A stretch of 64,000 nt of DNA from positions 27,050,001 to 27,114,000 of the forward strand of contig NC_135136.1 in assembly GCF_051014445.1 (NCBI RefSeq), given 5' to 3'. Below the pieces are notes generated by a model. That model saw only the letters and a program-made list of their open reading frames with translations, ran no database searches and had not been told where the DNA came from. Positions 26,081 to 40,833 of the stretch are shown piece after piece. The position numbers and the translations under genes are program-made. The DNA is from Colletes latitarsis. Taxonomy: Eukaryota > Arthropoda > Insecta > Hymenoptera > Colletidae. Positions within the stretch are counted from its first letter, which is position 1; each line of letters opens with the position of its first letter.

Positions 26081-29000
26081 AAGTATGCGAAGAAGGCAAA
26101 ATCATGAGCCAGATGCGGGCATAACCCAGACCTAAACGGTGTTATCCTCTGAAATAGTGACCGAATCCAGGTTTATTGACTGTTTCAGTATGGTGTCACA
26201 TTACTACGTGATTCAATCCCGAAAAAACCCGGGATATGGCCAACAAGTATGCAAAGAAGACATAACCATGAGCCAGATAGGGGAATAACCCAGACCTAAC
26301 CCCAACGTTACCGGTGTTATCCTCTAAAATATTGACTGAATCCTGGTTTAATTGACTGTTTCTATGTGGTAACACATTACTACGCGAATCAAACCGGAAA
26401 AAACCCAGGATCTGCCAATAAGTGTGCGAAGAAGGCAATATCATGAGCCAGATGCGGGCATAACCCAGACCTAACCGGCGTTATCCTCTAAAATACAGAC
26501 CGATTCCAGGTTTAATCGACTGTTGCTGTGTGGTACCACATTACTACGTGATTCAAGCCCGAAGAAACCCAGGATCTGGCCAACAAGTATGCGAAGAAGG
26601 CAAAATCATGAACCAGTTGCGGGCATAACCCAGACCTAAACGGTGTTATCCTCTGAAATAGTGACCGAATCCAGGTTTATTGACTGTTTCAGTATGGTGT
26701 CACATTACTACGTGATTCAATCTCGAAAAAACCCGGGATATGGCGAACAAGTATGCGAAGAAGAGATAATCATGAGCCAGATGCGGGCATAACCTAGACC
26801 TAACCCAGACGTAACCGGTGTTATCCTCTAAAATAGTGACTGCATCCAGGTTTACTTGACTGTTACGGTGTGGTACCACATTACTGCGTGATTCAAACTC
26901 GAAAGAACCATGGATCTGGCCAACAAGTATGCGAAGAATGCAAAATCATGAACCAGATGCGGGCATAACCCAGACCTAACCGGTGTTATCCTCTAAAATA
27001 CTGACCGAAGCCAGGTTTAATTGACTGTTTCGGTGTGCTGCCACATTACTACGTGATTCATACCCGAGAAAACCCAGGATCTGCCAATAAGTGTGCGAAG
27101 AAGGCAATATCATGGGCCAGATGCGGGCATAACCCAGACCTAACCGGCGTTATCCCTTAAAATACTAACCGATTCCAGGTTTAATGGACTGTTATTGTGT
27201 GGTACCACATTACTACGTGAATCACACCAGAAAAAACCCAGGATCTGGCCAACAAGCATGCGAAGAAGGCAAAATCATGAGCCAGATGCGGGCATAACCC
27301 CGACCTAACCGGCGTTATCCTCTAAAATACTGACCGATTCCAGGTTTAATGGACTGTTGCTGTGTGGTACCACATTACTACGTCATTCAAACCCGAAAAA
27401 ACCCAGTATCTGGCCAACGAGCATGCGAAGAAGGCAAAATCATGAGCCAGATGCGGGCATAACCAAGACCTAACCTAGACCTAACCGGTGTTATCTTCTA
27501 AAATAGTGACCGCATCCAGGTTAATTGACTGTTACTGTGTGGTACCACATTACTACGTGAATCAAACCCGAAAAAACCCAGGATATGGCGAACAAGTATG
27601 CGAAGAAGGCATAATCATGAGCCAGATGCGGGCATAACCCAGACCTAACCGGTGTTATCCTCTAAAACACTGACCGATTCCAGGTTTAATGGACTGTTAT
27701 TGTGTGGTACCACATTACTACGTGAATCACACCAGAAAAAACCCAGGATCTGGCCAACAAGCATGCGAAGAAGGCAAAATCATGAGCCAGATGCGGGCAT
27801 AACCCAGACCTAACCGGCGTTATCCTCTAAAATACTGACCGAATCCAGGTTTATCGACTGTTTCAGTATGGTGCCACATTACTACGTCATTCATTCCCGA
27901 AAATACCCGGGATCTGGCGAACAAGTATGCGAAGAAGGCAAAATCATGAACCAGTTGCGGGCATAACCCAGGCCTAACCCCGACCTAACCGGCGTTATTC
28001 TCTAAAATAGTGACCGAATCCAGGTTTAATTGACTGTTTCAGTGTGGTGCCACATTACTACGTGATTCAAACCCGAAAAAACCAAGGATCTGGCCAACAA
28101 GTATGCGAAGAAGGCAAAATCATGAGCCAGATGCGGGCATAACCCAGACCTAAGCGGTGCAATCCTCCAAAATACTGACCGAAGCCAGGTTTAATTGACT
28201 GTTTCGGTGTGGTGCCACATTACTACGTGATTCATACCCGAAAAAACCAAGGATCTGGCCAACAAGTATGCGAAGAAGGCAAAATCATGAGCCAGATGCG
28301 GGCATAACCCAGACCTAAGCGGTGCAATCCTCCAAAATACTGACCGAAGCCAGGTTTAATTGACTGTTTCGGTGTGGTGCCACATTACTACGTGATTCAT
28401 ACCCGAAAAAACCCAGGATCTGGCCAACAAGTATGCAAAGAAGACATAACCATGAGCCAGATAGGGGAATAACCCAGACCTAACCCCAACGTTACCGGTG
28501 TTATCCTCTAAAATATTGACTGAATCCTGGTTCAATTGACTGTTGCTGAATGGTACCACATTACTACGTGATTCAAGCCCGAAGAAACCCAGGATCTGGC
28601 CAACAAGTATGCGAAGAAGGCAAAATCATGAACCAGTTGCGGGCATAACCCAGACCTAAACGGTGTTATCCTCTAAAATAGTGACCGAATCCAGGTTTAT
28701 TGACTGTTTCAGTATGGTGTCACATTACTACGTGATTCAATCCCGAAAAACCCCGGGATATGGCGAACAAGTATGCGAAGAAGAGATAATCATGAGCCAG
28801 ATGCGGGCATAACCTAGACCTAACCCAGACGTAACCGGTGTTATCCTCTAAAATAGTGACTGAATCCAGGTTTACTTGACTGTTACGGTGTGCTGCCACA
28901 TTACTACGTGATTCATACCCGAAAAAACCCAGGATCTGCCAATAAGTGTGCGAAGAAGGCAATATCATGGGCCAGATGCGGGCATAACCCAGACCTAACC

Positions 29001-31195
29001 GGCGTTATCCCCTAAAATACTAACCGATTCCAGGTTTAATGGACTGTTATTGTGTGGTACCACATTACTACGTGAATCACACCAGAAAAAACCCAGGATC
29101 TGGCCAACAAGCATGCGAAGAAGGCAAAATCATGAGCCAGATGCGGGCATAACCCAGACCTAACCGGCGTTATCCTCTAAAATACTGACCGATTCCAGGT
29201 TTAATGGACTGTTGCTGTGTGGTACCACATTACTACGTCATTCAAACCCGAAAAAACCCAGTATCTGGCCAACGAGCATGCGAAGAAGGCAAAATCATGA
29301 GCCAGATGCGGGCATAACCAAGACCTAACCTAGACCTAACCGGTGTTATCTTCTAAAATAGTGACCGCAACCAGGTTAATTGACTGTTACTGTGTGGTAC
29401 CACATTACTACGTGAATCAAACCCGAAAAAACCCAGGATCTGGCGAACAAGTATGCGAAGAAGGCATAATCATGAGCCAGATGCGGGCATAACCCAGACC
29501 TAACCGGTGTTATCCTCTAAAATACTGACCGATTCCAGGTTTAATGGACTGTTATTGTGTGGTACCACATTACTACGTGAATCACACCAGAAAAAACCCA
29601 GGATCTGGCCAACAAGCATGCGAAGAAGGCAAAATCATGAGCCAGATGCGGGCATAACCCAGACCTAACCGGCGTTATCCTCTAAAATACTGACCGAAGC
29701 CAGGTTTAATTGACTGTTTCAGTGTGGTACCACATCACTACGTGAATCAAACCCGAAAAAACCCAGGATATGGCGAACAAGTATGCGAAGAAGGCATAAT
29801 CATGACCCAGATGCGGGCATAACCCAGACCTAACCGGTGTTATCCTCCAAAATACTGACCGATTCCAGGTTTAATGGACTGTTATTGTGTGGTACCACAT
29901 TACTACGTGAATCACACCAGAAAAAACCCAGGATCTGGCCAACAAGCATGCGAAGAAGGCAAAATCATGAGCCAGATGCGGGCATAACCCAGACCTAACC
30001 GGCGTTATCCTCTAAAATACTGACCGAATCCAGGTTTATCGACTGTTTCAGTATGGTGCCACATTACTACGTGATTCATTCCCGAAAATACCCGGGATCT
30101 GGCCATCAAGTATGCGAAGAAGGCAAAATCATGAGCCAGATGCGGGCATAACCCAGACATAACCCAGACCTAACCAGAGTTACCCACTAAAATAGTGACC
30201 GAATCCAAGTTTAATTGACTGTTTCAGTGTGGTGCCACATTACTACGTGATTCAAACCCGAAAAAACCCAGGATCTGGCCAACAAGTATGCGAAGAAGGC
30301 AAAATCATGAGCCCGATGCCGGCATCACCCAGACCTAACCGGTGTTATCCTTTAAAATACTGACCGAATCCAGGTTTAATTGACTGTTTCAGTGTGGTGC
30401 CACATTACTACATGAATCAAACCCGAAAAAACCCAGGATCTGGGCAGCAAGTTTGCGAAGAAGGCAAAATCATGAGCCAGATGCGGGCATAACCCAGACC
30501 TAACCCAGACCTAACCGGTGTTATCCTCTAAAATAGTGGCCGAATCCAAGTTTAATTGACTACGTGATTCAAACCCAAAAAAACCCAGGATCTGGCCAAC
30601 AAGTATGCGAAGAAGGCAAAATCATAAGCCAGATGCGGGCATAAGCCAGACCTAGCCCAGACCTAACCGGTGTTACCGACTAAAATAATGATCGAAACCA
30701 GGTTTAAGTGCCTATTTCAGTGTGGTGCCACATCACTACGTGAATCAAACCCGAAGAAACCCAAGATCTGGCCAACAAGCATGCGAAGAAGGCATAATCA
30801 TGAGCCAGATGCGGGCATAACCCAGACCTAACCGGTGTTATCCTCTAAAATACTGACCGATTCCAGGTTTAATGGACTGTTATTGTGTGGTACCACATTA
30901 CTACGTGAATCACACCAGAAAAAACCCAGGATCTGGCCAACAAGCATGCGAAGAAGGCAAAATCATGAGCCAGATGCGGGCATAACCCAGACCTAACCGG
31001 CGTTATCCTCTAAAATACTGACCGAAGCCAGGTTTAATTGACTGTTTCAGTGTGGTACCACATCACTACGTGAATCAAACCCGAAAAAACCCAGGATATG
31101 GCGAACAAGTATGCGAAGAAGGCATAATCATGACCCAGATGCGGGCATAACCCAGACCTAACCGGTGTTATCCTCTAAAATACTGACCGATTCCA
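26081..31195. repeat. About 5 kb satellite unit, copy 2
   Basis: Tandem neighbour of 21055-26005. A third copy lies at about 41.75-47.1 kb and shares the extra monomer of this copy, so it descends from copy 2 or a common ancestor rather than from copy 1. Confidence 0.8.
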
Positions 31196-34100
31196 GGTTT
31201 AATGGACTGTTATTGTGTGGTACCACATTAATACGTGAATCACACCAGAAAAAACCCAGGATCTGGCCAACAAGCATGCGAAGAAGGCAAAATCATGAGC
31301 CAGATGCGGGCATAACCCAGACCTAACCGGCGTTATCCTCTAAAATACTGACCGAATCCAGGTTTATCGACTGTTACTGTGTGGTACCACATTACTACGT
31401 GAATCAAACCCGAAAAACCCAGGATCTGGCCAACAAGTTTGCGAAGAAGGCAAAATCATGAGCCAGATGCGGGCATAACCCAGACCTAATCGGTGTTACC
31501 GACAAAAATAATGATCGAAACCAGGTTTAATGGCCTGTTGCTGTTTGGTACCACATTACTACGTTATTCAAACCCGAAAAAACCCAAGATCTGGCCAACA
31601 AGTATGCGAAGAATGCAAAATCATGAAACAGTTGCGGGCATAACCCAGACCTAACCGGTGTTACCCTCTAAAATACTGACCGAATCCAGGTTTATTGACT
31701 GTTTCAGTGTGGTGCCACATTACTACGTGATTGAAACCAGAAAAACCCCAGGATCTGGCCAACAGGCATGCGAAATTTGCAAAATCATGAGCCAGATGCG
31801 GGCATAACCCAGACCTAGCCCAGAGCTAGCCCGCGTTATCCTCCAAATTACTGACCGAATCCAGGTTTAGTTGACTGTTTCTGTGTGGTACAACATTACT
31901 ACGTGATTCAAACCCGAAAAAAACCCAGGATCTGGCCAACAAGTATGTGAAGAAGGCAAAATCATGAGCCAGATGCAGGCATAACCGATACCTAACCCAG
32001 ACCTAATCGGTGTTATCCTCTAAGATGTGGATCGAAACCAGATTTACTTGTCTGTTACTGTGTGGTACCACATTACTACGTGATTCAAACCCGAAAAACC
32101 CCAGGATCTGGCCAAGAAGTATGCGATGAAGGCAAAATCATGAACCAGTTGCGGAAATAACCCAGGCCTAACCCAGACCCAACCGGTGTTATCCTCTAAA
32201 ATAGTGACCGAATCCAGGTTTAATTGACTGTTACTGTGTGGTACCACATTACTACGTGATTCAAACCCGAAAAAACCCAGGATCTGGCCAACAAGTATGC
32301 GAAGAAGGCAAAATCATGAGCCAGATGCGGGCATAACCCAGACCTAACCGGTGTTATCCTCTAAAATACTGACCGATTCCAGGTTTAATGGACTGTTGCT
32401 GTTTGGTACCACATTACTACGTGATTTAAACCCGAAAAAACCCAGGATCTCGCCAACAAGCATGCGAAAATTGCAAAATCATGAGCCAGATGCGGGCATA
32501 ACCCAGACCTAACCCAGACCTAACCGGTGTTATCCTCTAAAATAGTGACCGAATCCAGGTTTCATTGACTGTTACTGTGTGGTACCACATTACTACGTGA
32601 TTCAAACCCGAAAAAACCCAGGATTTGGCCAACAAGTATGCGAAGAAGGCAAAATCATGAGCCAGATGCGGGCATAACCCAGACCTAACCAGTGTTATCC
32701 TGTAAAATACTGACCGAATCCAGGGTTAATTGACTGTTTCAGTGTGGTGTCAAATTACTACGTGATTCAAACCAGAAAAATCCCAGGATCTGGCCAATAA
32801 GTATCCGAAGAAGGCAAAATCATGAACCAGTTGCGGGCATAACCCAGGCCTAACCCCGACCTAACCGGCGTTATCCTCTAAAATAGTGACCGAATCCAGG
32901 TTTAATTGACTGTTTCAGTGTGGTGCCACATTACTACGTGATTCAAACCCGAAAAAACCAAGGATCTGGCCAACAAGTATGCGAAGAAGGCAAAATCATG
33001 AGCCAGATCCGGGCATAACCCAGACCTAAGCGGTGCAATCCTCCAAAATACTGACCGAAGCCAGGTTTAATTGACTGTTTCGGTGTGGTGCCACATTACT
33101 ACGTGATTCATACCCGAAAAAACCCAGGATCTGGCCAACAAGTATGTTAAGAAGACATAACCATGAGCCAGATAGGGGAATAACCCAGACCTAACCCCAA
33201 CGTTACCGGTGTTATCCTCTAAAATATTGACTGAATCCTGGTTTAATTGACCGTTTCTATGTGGTAACACATTACTACGCGAATCAAACCCGAAAAAACC
33301 CAGGATCTGCCAATAAGTGTGCGAAGAAGGCAATATCATGAGCCAGATGCGGGCATAACCCAGACCTAACCGGCGTTATCCTCTAAAATACTGACCGATT
33401 CCAGGTTTAATGGACTGTTGCTGTGTGGTACCACATTACTACGTGATTCAAGCCCGAAGAATCCCAGGATCTGGCCAACAAGTATGCGAAGAGGGCAAAA
33501 TCATGAACCAGTTGCGGGCATAACCCAGACCTAAACGGTGTTATCCTCTAAAATAGTGACCGAATCCAGGTTTATTGACTGTTTCAGTATGGTGTCACAT
33601 TACTACGTGATTCAATCCCGAAAAAACCCGGGATATGGCGAACAAGTATGCGAAGAAGAGATAATCATGAGCCAGATGCGGGCATAACCCAGATGTAACC
33701 CAGACGTAACCGGTGTTATCCTCTAAAATACTGACTGAATCCAGGTTTATCGACTGTTTCAGTATGGTGCCACATTACTACGTGATTCATTCCCGAAAAT
33801 ACCCGGGATCTGGCCAACAAGTATGCGAAGAAGGCAAAATCATGAGCCAGATGCGGGCATAACCCGGACCTAACCAGTGTTATCCACTAAAATAGTGACC
33901 GAATCCAGGTTTAATTGACTGTTTCGGTGTGGTACCACATTACTACGTGATTCAAACTCGAAAAAACCCAGGATCTGGCCAACAAGTATGCGAAGAATGC
34001 AAAATCATGAACCAGATGCGGGCATAACCCAGACCTAACCGGTGTTATCCTCTAAAATACTGACCGAAGCCAGGTTTAATTGACTGTTTCGGTGTGCTGC

Positions 34101-37100
34101 CACATTACTACGTGACTCATACCCGAAAAAACCCAGGATCTGCCAATAAGTGTGCGAAGAAGGCAATATCATGGGCCAGATGCGGGCATAACCCAGACCT
34201 AACCGGCGTTATCCTCTAAAATACTGACCGATTCCAGGTTTAATGAACCGTTACTGTGTGGTACCACATTACTACGTCATTCATTCCCGAAAATACCCGA
34301 GATCTGGCGAACAAGTATGCGAAGAAGACATAATCATGAGCCAGATGCGGGCATAACCCAGATGTAACCCAGACGTAACCGGCGTTATCCTCTAAAATAC
34401 TGACTGAATCCAGGTTTATCGACTGTTTCAGTATGGTGCCACATTACTACGTGATTCATTCCCGAAAATACCCGGGATCTGGCCAACAAGTATGCGAAGA
34501 AGGCAAAATCATGAGCCAGATGCGGGCATAACCCGGACCTAACCAGTGTTATCCACTAAAATAGTGACCGAATCCAGGTTTAATTGACTGTTTCAGTGTG
34601 GTGCCACATTACTACGTGATTCAAACCCAAAAAACCCAGGATCTGGCCAACAAGTATGCGAAGAAGGCAAAATCATGAGCCAGATGCGGGCATAACCCAG
34701 ACCTAGCCCAGACCTAACCGGTGTTACCGACTAAAATAATGATCGAAACCAGGTTTAAGTGCCTGTTTCAGTGTGGTGCCACATCACTACGTGAATCAAG
34801 CCCGAAAAAACCCTGGATCTGGCCAACAAGCATGCGAAGAAGGCAAAATCATGAGCCAGATGCGGGCATAACCTAGTCCTAACCGGCGTTATCCTCTAAA
34901 ATACTGACCGATTCCAGGTTTAATGGACTGTTGCTGTGTGGTACCACATTAGTACGTGATTCAAACCCGAAAAAACCCAGGATCTGGCCAACAAGTATGC
35001 GAAGAAGGCAAAATCATGAGCCAGATGCGGGCATAACCCAGGCCTATCCAGTGTTATCCTGTAAAATAGTGACCGAATCCAAGTTTACTGTCTGTTTCAG
35101 TATGGTGCCACATTACTACGTGATTGAAACCCAAAAAACCCCAGGATCTGGCCAACAGGCATGCGAAATTTGCAAAATCATGAGCCAGATGCGGGCATAA
35201 CCCAGACCTAACCCAGACCTAACCGGTGTTATCCTCTAAAATAGTGACCGAATCCAGGTTTCATTGACTGTTACTGTGTGGTACCACATTACTACGTGAT
35301 TCAAACCCGGAAAAACCCAGGATCTGGCCAACAAGTATGCGAAGAAGGCAAAATCATGAGCCAGATGCGGGCATAACCCAGGCCTAACCAGTGTTATCCT
35401 CTAAAATACTGACCGATTCCAGGTTTAATGGACTGTTGCTGTTTGGTACCACATTACTACGTGATTTAAACCCGAAAAAACCCAGGATCTCGCCAACAAG
35501 CATGCGAAAATTGCAAAATCATGAGCCAGATGCGGGCATAACCCACACCTAACCCAGACCTAACCGGTGTTATCCTCTAAAATAGTGACCGAATCCAGGT
35601 TTCATTGACTGTTACTGTGTGGTACCACATTACTACGTGATTCAAACCCGAAAAAACCCAGGATCTGGCCAACAAGTATGCGAAGAAGGCAAAATCATGA
35701 GCCAGATGCGGGCATAACCCAGCCCTAACCAGTGTTATCCTGTAAAATACTGACCGAATCCAGGTTTAATTGACTGTTTCAGTGTGGTGCCACACAACTA
35801 CGTGATTCAAACCCGAAAAAACCAAGGATCTGGCCAACAAGTATGCGAAGAAGGCAAAATCATGAGCCAGATGCGGGCATAACCCAGACCTAACCCAGAG
35901 CTAGCCCGCGTTATCCTCTAAAATACTGACCGAATCCAGGTTTAATTGACTGTTTCCGTGTGGTACAACAATACTACGTGATTCAAACCCGAAAAAAACC
36001 CAGGATCTGGCCAACAAGTATGTGAAGAAGGCAAAATCATGAGCCAGATGCAGGCATAACCGAGACCTAACCCAGACCTAATCGGTGTTATCCTCTAAAA
36101 TGTGGATCGAATCCAGGTTTAATTGACTTTTTCAGTGTGATGCCACATTACTACGTGATTCAAGCCCGCAAAAACACTGGATCTGGCCCACAAGTATGCG
36201 ATGAATGCAAAATCATGAGCTCTAAAATAGTGACCGAATCCAGGTTTAATTGACTACGTGATTCAAACCCAAAAAAACCAGGATCTGGCCAACAAGTATG
36301 CGAAGAAGGCAAAATCATGAGCCAGATGCGGGCATTACCCAGACCTAGCCCAGACCTAACCGGTGTTACCGACTAAAACAATGATCGAAACCAGGTTTAA
36401 GTGCCTGTTTCAGTGTGGTGCCACATCACTACGTGAATCAAACCCGAAGAAACCCAGGATCTGGCCAACAAGCATGCGAAGAAGGCAAAATCATGAGCCA
36501 GATGCGGGCATAACCCAGACCTAACCGGCGTTATCCTCTAAAATACTGACCGATTCCAGGTTTAATGTACTGTTGCTGTGTGGTACCACATTACTACGTC
36601 ATTCAAACCCGAAAAAACCCAGTATCTGGCCAACAAGCATGCGAAGAAGGCAAAATCATGAGCCAGATGCGGGCATAACCAAGACCTAACCTAGACCTAA
36701 CCGGTGTTATCTTCTAAAATAGTGACCGAATCCAGGTTTAATTGACTGTTACTGTGTGGTACCACATTACTACGTGAATCAAACCCGAAAAACCCAGGAT
36801 CTGGCCAACAAGTTTGCGAAGAAGGCAAAATCATGAGCCAGATGCGGGCATAACCCAGACCTAGCCCAGACCTAACCGGTGTTACCGTCTAAAATAATGA
36901 TCGGAACCTGGTTTAAGTGCCTGTTTCAGTGTGGTGCCACATCACTACGTGAATCAAACCCGAAAAAACCCAGGATCTGGCCAACAAGTATGCGAAGAAG
37001 GCAAAATCATGAGCCAGATGCGGGCATAACCCAGACCTAATCGGTGTTACCGACAAAAATAATGATCGAAACCAGGTTTAATGGCCTGTTGCTGTTTGCT

Positions 37101-39587
37101 ACCACATTACTACGTTATTCAAACCCGAAAAAACCCAAGATCTGGCCAACAAGTATGCGAAGAATGCAAAATCATGAAACAGTTGCGGGCATAACCCAGA
37201 CCTAACCGGTGTTACCCTCTAAAATACTGACCGAATCCAGGTTTATTGACTGCTTCAGTGTGGTGCCACATTACTACGTGATTGAAACCAGAAAAACCCC
37301 AGGATCTGGCCAACAGGCATGCGAAATTTGCAAAATCATGAGCCAGATGCGGGCATAACCCAGACCTAACCCAGAGCTAACCTGTGTTATGCTCTAAAAT
37401 ACTGACCGAATCCAGGTTTAATTGACTGTTAGTGTGTGGTACCACCTTATGACGTGATCCAAACCCGAAAAAACCCAGGATCTGGCCAACAAGTATGCGA
37501 AGAATGCAAACTCATGAGCCAGATGCGGGTATAACCCTGACCTAACGCAGACCTAACCGGTGTGATCCTTTAAAATACAGACCGAATCCAGGTTTAATTG
37601 ACTGTTAGTGTGTGGTACCACCTTATGACGTGATCCAAAGCCGAAAAAACCCAGGATCTGGCCAACAAGCATGCGAAAATGGCAAAATCATGAGCCAGAT
37701 GCGGGCATAACACAGACCTAGCCCAGAGCTAGCCCGCGTTATCCTCCAAATTACTGACCGAATCCAGGTTTAGTTGACTGTTTCTGTGTGGCACAACATT
37801 ACTACGTGATTCAAACCCGAAAAAACCCAGGATCTGGCCAACAAGTATGTGAAGAAGGCAAAATCATGAGCCAGATGCAGGCATAACCGATACCTAACCC
37901 AGACCTAATCGGTGTTATCCTCTAAGATGTGGATCGAAACCAGGTTTACTTGTCTGTTACTGTGTGGTACCACTTTACTACGTGATTCAAACCCGAAAAA
38001 CCCCAGGATCTGGCCAAGAAGTATGCGATGAAGGCAAAATCATGAACCAGTTGCGGAAATAACCCAGGCCTAACCCAGACCCAACCGGTGTTATCCTCTA
38101 AAATAGTGACCGAATCCAGGTTTAATTGACTGTTACTGTGTGGTACCACATTACTACGTGATTCAAACCCGAAAAAACCCCGGATCTGGCCAACAAGTAT
38201 GCGAAGAAGGCAAAATCATGAGCCAGATGCGGGCATAACCCAGACCTAACCGGTGTTATCCTCTAAAATACTGACCGATTCCTGGTTTAATGGACTGTTG
38301 CTGTTTGGTACCACATTACTACGTGATTTAAACCCGAAAAAACCCAGGATCTCGCCAACAAGCATGCGAAAATTGCAAAATCATGAGCCAGATGCGGGCA
38401 TAACCCAGACCTAACCCAGACCTAACCGGTGTTAACCTCTAAAATAGTGACCGAATCCAGGTTTCATTGACTGTTACTGTGTGGTACCACATTACTACGT
38501 GATTCAAACCCGAAAAAACCCAGGATCTGGCCAACAAGTATGCGAAGAAGGCAAAATCATGAGCCAGATGCGGGCATAACCCAGACCTAACCAGTGTTAT
38601 CCTGTAAAATACTGTCCGAATCCAGGTTTAATTGACTGTTTCAGTGTGGTGTCACATTACTACGTGATTCAAACCAGAAAAATCCCAGGATCTGGCCAAC
38701 AAGTATCCGAAGAAGGCAAAATCATGAACCAGTTGCGGGCATAACCCAGGCCTAACCCCGACCTAACCGGCGTTATCCTCTAAAATAGTGACCGAATCCA
38801 GGTTTAATTGACTGTTTCAGTGTGGTGCCACATTACTACGTGATTCAAACCCGAAAAAACCAAGGATCTGGCCAACAAGTATGCGAAGAAGGCAAAATCA
38901 TGAGCCAGATCCGGGCATAACCCAGACCTAAGCGGTGCAATCCTCCAAAATACTGACCGAAGCCAGGTTTAATTGACTGTTTCGGTGTGGTGCCACATTA
39001 CTACGTGATTCATACCCGAAAAAACCCAGGATCTGGCCAACAAGTATGCAAAGAAGACATAGCCATGAGCCAGATAGGGGAATAACCCAGACCTAACCCC
39101 AACGTTACCGGTGTTATCCTCTAAAATATTGACTGAATCCTGGTTTAATTGACTGTTTCTATGTGGTAACACATTACTACGCGAATCAAACCCGAAAAAA
39201 CCCAGGATCTGCCAATAAGTGTGCGAAGAAGGCAATATCATGAGCCAGATGCGGGCATAACCCAGACCTAACCGGCGTTATCCTCTAAAATACTGACCGA
39301 TTCCAGGTTTAATGGACTGTTGCTGTGTGGTACCACATTACTACGTGATTCAAGCCCGAAGAATCCCAGGATCTGGCCAACAAGTATGCGAAGAAGACAA
39401 AATCATGAACCAGATGCGGGCATAACCCAGACCTAACCGGTGTTATCCTCTAAAATACTGACCGAATCCAGGTTTAATTGACTGTTTCAGTATGGTGTCA
39501 CATTACTACGTGATTCAATCCCGAAAAAACCCGGGATATGGCGAACAAGTATGCGAAGAAGAGATAATCATGAGCCAGATGCGGGTA

Positions 39588-39595
39588 TCTCATGA
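39588..39595. repeat. Private 8-bp insertion in one monomer
   Basis: Where other monomers read GCGGGCATAACC, this one reads GCGGGTA, then TCTCATGA, then TAACC. I saw no second copy in the window, so it is either a recent private change or a sequence error. Confidence 0.6.
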
Positions 39596-40833
39596 TAACC
39601 TAGACCTAACCCAGACGTAACCGGTGTTATCCTCTAAAATAGTGACTGAATCCAGGTCTACTTGACTGTTACGGTGTGGTACCACATTACTACGTGATTC
39701 AAACTCGAAGAAACCCAGGATCTGGCCAACAAGTATGCGAAGAATGCAAAATCATGAACCAGATGCGGGCATAACCCAGACCTAACCGGTGTTATCCTCT
39801 AAAATACTGACCGAAGCCAGGTTTAATTGACTGTTTCGGTGTGCTGCCACATTACTACGTGATTCATACCCGAAAAAACCCAGGATCTGCCAATAAGTGT
39901 GCGAAGAAGGCAATATCATGGGCCAGATGCGGGCATAACCAAGACCCAACCGGCGTTATCCTGTAAAAAACTGACCGATTCCAGGTTTAATGGACCGTTA
40001 CTGTGTGGTACCACATTACTACGTCATTCATTCCCGAAAATACCCGAGATCTGGCGAACAAGTATGCGAAGAAGACATAATCATGAGCCAGATGCGGGCA
40101 TAACCCGGACCTAACCCAGACGTAACCGGTGTTATCCTCTAAAATAGTGACTGAATCCAGGTTTACTTGACTGTTACGGTGTGGTACCACATTACTGCGT
40201 GATTCAAACTCGAAAAAACCATGGATCTGGCCAACAAGTATGCGAAGAATGCAAAATCATGAACCAGATGCGGGCATAACCCAGACCTAACCGGTGTTAT
40301 CCTCTAAAATACTGACCGAAGCCAGGTTTAATTGACTGTTTCGGTGTGCTGCCACATTACTACGTGATTCATACCCGAAAAAACCCAGGATCTGCCAATA
40401 AGTGTGCGAAGAAGGCAATATCATGGGCCAGATGCGGGCATAACCCAGACCTAACCGGCGTTATCCCTTAAAATACTAACCGATTCCAGGTTTAATGGAC
40501 TGTTATTGTGTGGTACCACATTACTACGTGAATCACACCAGAAAAAACCCAGGATCTGGCCAACAAGCATGCGAAGAAGGCAAAATCATGAGCCAGATGC
40601 GGGCATAACCCCGACCTAACCGGCGTTATCCTGTAAAAAACTGACCGATTCCAGGTTTAATGGACCGTTACTGTGTGGTACCACATTACTACGTCATTCA
40701 TTCCCGAAAATACCCGAGATCTGGCGAACAAGTATGCGAAGAAGACATAATCATGAGCCAGATGCGGGCATAACCCAGATGTAACCCAGACGTAACCGGT
40801 GTTATCCTCTAAAATACTGACCGAATCCAGGTT

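Larger units (their letters stand above)
9121..31374. repeat. Very large tandem duplication, first copy (about 22.25 kb)
   Basis: The sequence from 9121 matches the sequence from 31374 at an offset of 22253 bp, and 31374 is also where this unit ends. The two copies are therefore directly adjacent. Inside it lie a block of about 6.3 kb (9.1-15.47 kb), three copies of the 13-monomer unit (15.5-22.3 kb) and two tandem copies of a 5 kb unit (21.1-31.2 kb). The switch point at about 31374 joins a TTTATCGACTG monomer to the CTGTTACTGTGTGG monomer seen at 9117-9130. Boundaries are good to a few tens of bases because the repeats themselves are similar. Confidence 0.75.
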
